The translations under genes and the position numbers were made by a program. Below the pieces are notes generated by a model. The model worked only from the letters and a program-made list of their open reading frames with translations, ran no database searches and was not told the DNA's origin. Positions 49,496 through 53,077 of a stretch of DNA of 53,077 nt are shown piece by piece. Source of the DNA: an uncultured Eubacteriales bacterium. GTDB taxonomy: Bacteria; Bacillota; Clostridia; Christensenellales; Aristaeellaceae. The number at the start of each line of letters is the position of its first letter. Position 1 is the stretch's first letter. Location: assembly GCA_902801165.1 (NCBI GenBank), contig CADCHI010000013.1, forward strand, positions 1-53,077, given 5' to 3'.

Positions 49496-50497
49496 ATGGC
49501 AAAGGGCGCCAACCAGAAGCTGAAGATGCTCTACCTCACCCGGATCTTCGCCGAGCAGACCGACGACGAGCACGCCCTGACCCTGCAGGAGATCACCTCC
49601 CGCCTCGCCGCCTACGACGTCAACGCCGACCGCAAGACCCTCTATCAGGACTTCGAGGAGCTGCGGCGCTACGGCCTGGACATCATCGCCGAGCACCGGG
49701 GCCACAACACCTACTACTTCCTGGGCAGCCGGGACTTCGAGCTGCCGGAGCTGAAGCTGCTGGTGGACTCGGTGCAGGCGGCGAAGTTCATCACCGACCG
49801 CAAGTCCCGGGAGCTGATCCGCAAGCTGGAGAGCCTGGTCAGCACGCACCAGGCCCGGCAGCTGCACCGGCAGGTGCTGATCTCCGGCCGGGTCAAGGCC
49901 ATGAACGAGAGCATCTACTACAACATCGACAAGCTGCACAGCGCCATCAACACCAATTCCCAGATCCGCTTCCAGTACTACCAGTGGAACGTGCGCAAGG
50001 AGACGGAGCTGCGCCGGGGCGGCGCCTGGTATTCCGTGAGCCCCTGGTGCCTGACCTGGGACGACGAGAACTACTACCTGGTGGCCTATGACCCCGGCGA
50101 CGACAAGATCAAGCACTACCGCGTGGACAAGATGCTGCGCATCCGCCTGACCGGCGACCCGCGCCAGGGCCAGGAGCGCTTCGGCGAGTTCGACATGGCC
50201 CACTACGCCAAGAGCCTGTTCGGCATGTACGGCGGCGAGGAGACCGCCGTCACGCTGGAGGGTGAGAACGCCATGGTGGGCGTGGTCATCGACCGCTTCG
50301 GCAAGGACATCCCCCTGGTGCCCGTGGACGGCGGCCACTTCGAGGCCAAGGTGAACGTGGCCGTCAGCCCCCAGTTCCTGGGCTGGATCATGGGGCTGGG
50401 CGGCAGCGTGCGCATCACCGGCCCCGGCCCCGTGGTGGGCCAGATGCGGGACCTGGTGCGCCTGCTTTCAGCGCAGTACGACCCGCCGAAGGGCTGA
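49496..50497 (+). CDS. WYL-domain transcriptional regulator
   Basis: 333 aa, cytosolic. An N-terminal winged helix (about 5-65, KMLYLTRIFAEQ...LTLQEITSRL...RKTLYQDFEEL) is followed by a WYL domain (about 140-205, SQIRFQYYQWN, WYSVSPWCLTWDDENYYLVAY and the Arg-rich KHYRVDKMLRIRL). A WCX-like C-terminal extension (about 230-325) comes last. WYL regulators bind nucleic acid or nucleotide signals; the target is unknown here. GGAGG lies 8 bases before the ATG at 49496. It reads divergently from the permease gene. Confidence 0.9.
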   Translation: MAKGANQKLKMLYLTRIFAEQTDDEHALTLQEITSRLAAYDVNADRKTLYQDFEELRRYGLDIIAEHRGHNTYYFLGSRDFELPELKLLVDSVQAAKFITDRKSRELIRKLESLVSTHQARQLHRQVLISGRVKAMNESIYYNIDKLHSAINTNSQIRFQYYQWNVRKETELRRGGAWYSVSPWCLTWDDENYYLVAYDPGDDKIKHYRVDKMLRIRLTGDPRQGQERFGEFDMAHYAKSLFGMYGGEETAVTLEGENAMVGVVIDRFGKDIPLVPVDGGHFEAKVNVAVSPQFLGWIMGLGGSVRITGPGPVVGQMRDLVRLLSAQYDPPKG

Positions 50498-50705
50498 ACT
50501 TTTCGACAGGCTTCGGCAGTCCCGGGGCGCAGCAGCGCATAAAGGGTAATATTTTGGACCCAATAATGGCATCCCGGCGCAACAAGGGAATTTTTCTGGA
50601 CTCCTCCCCTGGTATACTGTCCTTGTAAGGCAGACCGGCGGGAGGTTTTCATTTGAAAGCGCCTCCCCCGCCACCCAGACAGGACCACGCGCGGAGGTGT
50701 TTCAC

Positions 50706-50837
50706 ATGTTTACCCCCAAGGGCTATTACACACATCAGGGCTACACCGGCTTCCTGCCGGACGGACAGCGCATGAACTTCCCCACCATGCGGGAATACAT
50801 CGACTACATCGAGGAGTGCCAGGAGGACGCCGCCTGA
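50706..50837 (+). CDS. 43-residue small protein, unknown
   Basis: A short frame starting MFTPKGYYTHQGYTGFLPDG and ending EYIDYIEECQEDAA, then TGA. GGAGG lies 8 bases before the ATG, and a TATACT box at about 50612 could drive it. It is rich in Tyr, Gly and Glu, with a GYTGFLPDGQRMNF turn and a C-terminal acidic helix. This resembles tiny soluble clostridial proteins I have seen without function. A terminator follows at 50925. Ribosome site, aromatic composition and GC-rich third positions argue that it is real. Confidence 0.65.
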   Translation: MFTPKGYYTHQGYTGFLPDGQRMNFPTMREYIDYIEECQEDAA

Positions 50838-50924
50838 CGCGGCGCTCTATCCCAGGAACCCCCGGTTTTCAACCAGCGGCATGCCCGTGAAAAATCGCAG
50901 CCATGCCCGATTTCCCCTTCCTTC

Positions 50925-50962
50925 GCGCCGGAGGCGGCAACGCTCCTCCCGGCGCTTTTCTT
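50925..50962 (+). terminator. Terminator after the small protein gene
   Basis: GCGCCGG-AGG stem pairing with CCT-CCCGGCGC (50925-50955), then TTTTCTTTC. Confidence 0.75.
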
Positions 50963-51003
50963 TCGGCGGCGCACAAAAATATCCACTCTAAACATAAACG
51001 TGA

Positions 51004-51031
51004 TTGCACAGGCCCAACGCGGCGGTATAAT
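51004..51031 (+). promoter_or_regulatory. sufC-sufB promoter
   Basis: TTGCAC at 51004-51009 and TATAAT at 51026-51031 with a 16-base spacer. No IscR/SufR-like dyad was recognised. Confidence 0.65.
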
Positions 51032-51039
51032 AGTAGGCA

Positions 51040-51078
51040 GAGCGCCTGGAAAGCCCGGATTCGGGGCTTTTCGCGCTC
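51040..51078 (+). promoter_or_regulatory. Leader hairpin of sufC-sufB
   Basis: GAGCGC (51040-51045) pairs with GCGCTC (51073-51078), and AAAGCCC (51050-51056) with GGGCTTT (51064-51070). The transcript would begin with this hairpin. It ends 27 bases before the ATG, so it could affect RNA stability or translation. Confidence 0.5.
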
Positions 51079-51105
51079 CGATCAACGGAACGAGGGTGCA
51101 AGACC

Positions 51106-51834
51106 ATGCTTGAACTGAAGCACATCTCCTTTGACGTCGAGGACGACGGCAAGGGCAAGGAAATCATACGCGACATCAGCCTGACCATCCCGGACGGCAA
51201 GCTGGTGGTCATCACCGGCCCCAACGGCGGCGGCAAGTCCACGCTGGCGCGGCTGATCATGGGCATCGAACAGCCCACCTCCGGCACGATCCTGTTGAAC
51301 GGCGAGGACATCACCCGCAGGAGCATCACCGACCGCGCGCGGCTGGGCATCGGCTTCGCCTTCCAGCAGCCCGTGCGCTTCAAGGGCCTGCAGGTGCTGG
51401 ACCTGATCCGGCTGGCCGCGGGCAAGCCCCTGAGCGCGGGCGACGCCTGCGAATACCTGTCCGCCGTGGGCCTGTGCGCCCGGGACTACATCAACCGCGA
51501 GGTCAACGCCAGCCTGTCCGGCGGCGAGCTGAAGCGCATCGAGATCGCCACGGTGCTGGCCCGAGGCGCGAAGCTGTCCGTGTTCGACGAGCCGGAGGCC
51601 GGCATCGACCTGTGGAGCTTCCAGAACCTGATCGAGGTGTTCCGGGGCATGCGGGCGAACATCGCCGACAGCTCCATACTGATCATCTCCCACCAGGAGC
51701 GCATCCTGAACATCGCGGACGAGATCATCGTGCTGCGGGACGGCGAGGTCTGCCGCCAGGGCGCCCGGGAGGAGATCCTGCCGGAGCTGACCGGCACCGC
51801 CGCGGCGGCCCGGGGCTGCCGCAAGGCACTGTGA
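51106..51834 (+). CDS. sufC: Fe-S cluster assembly ATPase SufC
   Basis: 242 aa, soluble ABC-type ATPase that powers the SufB scaffold. Walker A GPNGGGKST is at 38-46, the Q-loop is in FAFQQPVRFKG, the signature LSGGELKRIEI at about 142, Walker B SVFDEPEAGIDLW, and the H-loop ISHQERIL. GIDLWSF and the PEAGID pattern are specific for SufC. It is followed by the scaffold gene after 10 bases with AGGAGG between. Only these two genes follow before the repeats, with no sufS or sufU. Confidence 0.95.
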   Translation: MLELKHISFDVEDDGKGKEIIRDISLTIPDGKLVVITGPNGGGKSTLARLIMGIEQPTSGTILLNGEDITRRSITDRARLGIGFAFQQPVRFKGLQVLDLIRLAAGKPLSAGDACEYLSAVGLCARDYINREVNASLSGGELKRIEIATVLARGAKLSVFDEPEAGIDLWSFQNLIEVFRGMRANIADSSILIISHQERILNIADEIIVLRDGEVCRQGAREEILPELTGTAAAARGCRKAL

Positions 51835-51844
51835 GGAGGCGAGC

Positions 51845-52771
51845 ATGATGGAAATGGACAGCATTCAGAAGCGGCTCCTGCAGGAGATCGCCGACCTGCA
51901 CACCGTGCCCGAGGGGGCCTACAACATCCGCTCCAACAGCCAGGCCATCGGACGGCGCTCCACCGCCAACATCGAGATCACCTCAAAGACCGACGTCAGC
52001 GGCATGGACATCCGCATCAAGCCCGGCACGAAGAACCAGAGCGTGCACATCCCGGTGATCATGACCCAGACCGGCCTGAAGGAGCTGGTCTACAATGACT
52101 TCTACATCGGCGAGGATTCCGACGTGGTGATCATCGCCGGCTGCGGCATCGACAACTGCGGCTCCCAGGATTCCGAGCACGACGGCATCCACCGCTTCTA
52201 CGTGGGCAAAAACGCCCGGGTGAAGTATGTGGAGAAGCACTACGGCTCCGGCACCGGCGCGGGCAAGCGCATACTGAACCCCGGCACCGAGGTGTACATG
52301 GCCGAGGGCAGCACCATGGAGATGGAAATGGTGCAGATCAAGGGCGTGGACGACACCAACCGCACCACCACCGCCGAGCTGGACGCCGGGGCAAAGCTGA
52401 TCGTCCGCGAGCGCCTGATGACCCACGGCAGCCAGCGGGCGCTGAGCGGCTACGTGGTCAACCTGAACGGCGCCGGCGCCAGCGCGGACGTGGTCTCCCG
52501 CTCCGTGGCCCGGGACGATTCCTTCCAGCGCTTCGACGCCAAGATCGTGGGCAACGCCCCCTGCTCCGGCCACACCGAGTGCGACTCCATCATCATGGAC
52601 CACGGCCGCATACTGGCCGTGCCGGGCCTGGAGGCCAACGACGTGGACGCCGCCCTGGTGCACGAGGCCGCCATCGGCAAGATCGCCGGCGAGCAGCTGA
52701 CCAAGCTGATGACCCTCGGTCTGACCGAGCAGGAGGCGGAGGAGCAGATCATCAACGGCTTCCTGAAGTGA
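51845..52771 (+). CDS. sufB: SufB/SufD-like Fe-S scaffold (SMS-type SmsB)
   Basis: 308 aa, soluble scaffold that builds Fe-S clusters with SufC. The beta-helix core runs from about 60 to 240 (VHIPVIMTQTGLKELVYNDF, GIDNCGSQDSEHDG, HRFYVGKNARVKYVEKHYG). The C-terminal cluster site includes Cys246 in GHTECDSIIMD and His/Glu in LVHEAAIGKI. At 308 residues it is shorter than classical SufB (about 470) and lacks its N-terminal extension, as in the two-gene minimal SUF-like (SMS) system described in anaerobes. It is the last gene of the operon. Confidence 0.9.
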   Translation: MMEMDSIQKRLLQEIADLHTVPEGAYNIRSNSQAIGRRSTANIEITSKTDVSGMDIRIKPGTKNQSVHIPVIMTQTGLKELVYNDFYIGEDSDVVIIAGCGIDNCGSQDSEHDGIHRFYVGKNARVKYVEKHYGSGTGAGKRILNPGTEVYMAEGSTMEMEMVQIKGVDDTNRTTTAELDAGAKLIVRERLMTHGSQRALSGYVVNLNGAGASADVVSRSVARDDSFQRFDAKIVGNAPCSGHTECDSIIMDHGRILAVPGLEANDVDAALVHEAAIGKIAGEQLTKLMTLGLTEQEAEEQIINGFLK

Positions 52772-53077
52772 AGCGTGCGGATTCCCGCAGCTGCTTCCAC
52801 AATGATCAACGGCCCTGAAACAAAGAGGCTCTTCACGGAAAACCGGGAAATGAAAGAAATGATCCATGAGATGCCTCTTTCAGCGCTGTTGGCATAGGGG
52901 CCAAGTCAAGAGAAACCAACGCTGAAATGGAGGATCAGATGCCGAAAATGCATCTTTCCGTATTCAAGAACAGCATAGAGAAAGACCAACTATGAAAAGT
53001 CAACCCCTCCGAAGGGGTTGAGAGGCGGAGCGGGCGAGATTTAACCTGCGCATAACAATGCAACAAAAGGGACAGGA
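52772..53077. repeat. Degenerate MITE copy and hairpins after sufB
   Basis: 52895-52980 matches the 3' half of the element at 2378 (AAGTCAAG..AAACCAACGCTG, GATGCCGAAAATGCATCTTT) but its terminal repeat is eroded. 52810-52885 contains AAAGAGGC/GCCTCTTT arms about 50 bases apart. 53000-53021 is a perfect 9-base hairpin (TCAACCCCT / AGGGGTTGA). No gene is seen to the window end. Confidence 0.6.

Noticed and set aside
50652-50780. Alternative leader peptide starting at TTG before the 43-residue gene
   Set aside because: It begins with a Pro run, has a TTG start, overlaps the better frame and lacks distinctive features.

Overview
The window looks like chromosome of a GC-rich, low-AT-codon Firmicute, probably an anaerobic gut-type member of the Clostridia (Christensenellales or Oscillospirales would fit). 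The grounds are strong AGGAGG-type ribosome sites, sigma-A promoters with 17-base spacers, a T-box leader on metG, a DUF4317 protein, four secreted SH3b proteins, a VanW protein, a minimal sufC-sufB pair and COG0523 GTPases. I see no rRNA, tRNA, CRISPR array, transposase gene or prophage. The assignment is inferred from gene content, not from a search.

Layout. 1-500: dispersed palindromic repeats. 501-1400: PfkB-type sugar/nucleoside kinase (-). 1720-6658: XRE-cupin regulator followed by potABCD, a polyamine ABC importer; two MITE-like elements in opposite orientation bracket potABC. 6659-7315: a dense repeat field. 7316-14594: two secreted SH3b proteins, an amidohydrolase, two COG0523 GTPases (one with a 37-histidine tract), a secreted protein and dapF. 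14702-17748: SH3b-NlpC/P60 hydrolase, then psuK-psuG for pseudouridine breakdown. 17887-23967: small membrane protein, processive glycosyltransferase, YhaM-like nuclease, a two-gene membrane module with a YbaK deacylase, and a DUF4317 protein. 24174-27446: VanW protein, RidA and a divergent PRPP synthetase. 27683-32407: NifX-like protein with a Cys-rich tail plus hydrolase, glnS, and a three-SH3b lysozyme-like protein.

32501-40683: DUF6125 protein, a GH127-like protein whose catalytic cysteines appear replaced, a 23S rRNA methyltransferase, cupin plus MFS transporter, a lysophospholipase-like hydrolase and a GPH sugar symporter. 40834-46094: tatD and T-box-controlled metG, then kduI-kduD for breakdown of pectin-derived uronates. 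46095-47624: a mosaic of palindromes and an AT-richer secreted protein. 47767-49047: a COG1055 ion permease behind a probable yybP-ykoY (Mn2+) riboswitch. 49496-52771: WYL regulator, a 43-residue conserved-looking small protein and the sufC-sufB (SMS-type) Fe-S cluster scaffold pair. 52772-53077: degenerate repeat remnants.

The most unusual content is non-coding. There is a family of hairpins whose stems differ but whose 11-base loop is kept, a field of 37-base palindromic tandem repeats, short arrays with strict 7-base periodicity, MITE-like elements with TA ends, one of which supplies the potC stop codon, and a branched hairpin seen twice with compensatory changes. Among proteins, the main points are the riboswitch-controlled permease, the paired COG0523 GTPases, the GH127 homologue lacking its zinc-cysteine site and the minimal Suf system.
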